Of a stretch of DNA of 64,000 bases, positions 63,889-64,000 are shown piece after piece. A program made the position numbers and the translations under genes. The stretch comes from Rufibacter glacialis (GTDB taxonomy: Bacteria > Bacteroidota > Bacteroidia > Cytophagales > Hymenobacteraceae). The notes beneath the pieces are model-generated. The model was not told the DNA's origin. It was given only the letters and a program-made list of their open reading frames with translations, and ran no database searches. The DNA lies in NCBI RefSeq assembly GCF_008271745.1, contig NZ_VKKZ01000010.1:1-64000 (forward strand), in the 5' to 3' direction. The first letter of the stretch is position 1. Every line of letters begins with the position of its first letter.

Positions 63889-63924
63889 GTTTCTAGCCTG
63901 TTTTAGAGAAATCAGGCTAGAAAC
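63889..63924. repeat. Element A copy after nuoF
   Basis: A perfect 12-bp stem (63889-63900 with 63913-63924) with a 12-nt loop, 7 nt after the nuoF stop codon. It lacks a long U-tract, so it may or may not stop transcription before nuoG. Confidence 0.75.
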
Positions 63925-63937
63925 AGAATAATCAACA

Positions 63938-63980
63938 AGCTCACTCACTTGTCATCCTGAAAGGATCTTGTGGGTGAGCT
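63938..63980. repeat. Element B, left arm
   Basis: Another copy of the arm at 61241 (TGTCATCCTGAAAGGATCTT then GTGGGTGAGC). Here the flanks AGCTCAC (63938) and GTGAGCT (63975-63981) also pair. It may be truncated by the window end. Confidence 0.7.
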
Positions 63981-64000
63981 AGAAAAGCCGAAGAGAACCG

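Noticed and set aside
1-64000. Insertion sequences, prophage genes and tRNA genes
   Set aside because: No transposase, integrase or phage structural gene was seen, and no tRNA-like fold was recognised by eye; a tRNA scan would settle the last point.

Overview
The window looks like chromosomal DNA of a Bacteroidota bacterium of order Cytophagales, most likely family Hymenobacteraceae (Rufibacter/Pontibacter/Hymenobacter-like). The evidence is type IX secretion (T9SS) genes (porV, porU, sprA), a protease with a T9SS sorting tail, a separate purS and purQ, promoters of the Bacteroidota type (TTTG, about 19 nt, TAnnTTTG), few Shine-Dalgarno sites and many Bacteroidota-type membrane proteins. The genus is an inference from gene content. 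No phage, transposase, CRISPR array or tRNA was seen.

Layout. 1-120: 3' end of a 5S rRNA with its terminator, so an rRNA operon lies upstream. 0.67-8.7 kb (minus): porU-porV-M16-like block, purS-pssA and a metallo-beta-lactamase-fold hydrolase. 8.8-13.1 kb (plus): FAD oxidoreductase and a large TolB-like/beta-barrel protein. 13.7-17.6 kb: purQ (minus), then yicC and a T9SS-exported M43 metalloprotease (plus). 17.9-30.4 kb (minus): maeB, ruvA, sprA, gcvH, vanZ and an M28 peptidase. 30.6-34.0 kb (minus): tatA-gatA-mltD. 34.2-42.7 kb: membrane EEP-family protein, cysS, M28 lipoprotein, arsenosugar-type arsM, LD-carboxypeptidase (minus), thioesterase and rlmN. 42.8-49.0 kb (minus): mscL, RDD protein, cell-wall amidase and a BNR-repeat protein. 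49.4-55.3 kb: M48 membrane protease, then the DUF2339-DUF3999 pair (minus). 56.0-57.8 kb (minus): superoxide dismutase, tadA and a small secreted or anchored unknown. 58.3-63.9 kb (plus): nuoABCD, an inserted mntA-hepT toxin-antitoxin pair, then nuoEF, with nuoG presumably beyond the window.

The genes are mostly housekeeping: envelope biogenesis and protein export (T9SS, Tat, amidase, transglycosylase, MscL), purine and phospholipid synthesis, translation quality (GatA, CysS, RlmN, TadA) and respiratory complex I.

The unusual layer is between the genes. About twenty copies of one short imperfect palindrome (called element A here) sit in intergenic gaps, often overlapping terminators. Several other inverted-repeat elements (B to F) and a tandem repeat with a 137-bp period also occur. 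Three genes (purQ, cysS, rlmN) have a -7 box exactly 4 nt before the start codon, which predicts leaderless mRNAs. The mntA-hepT pair splits the complex I operon.
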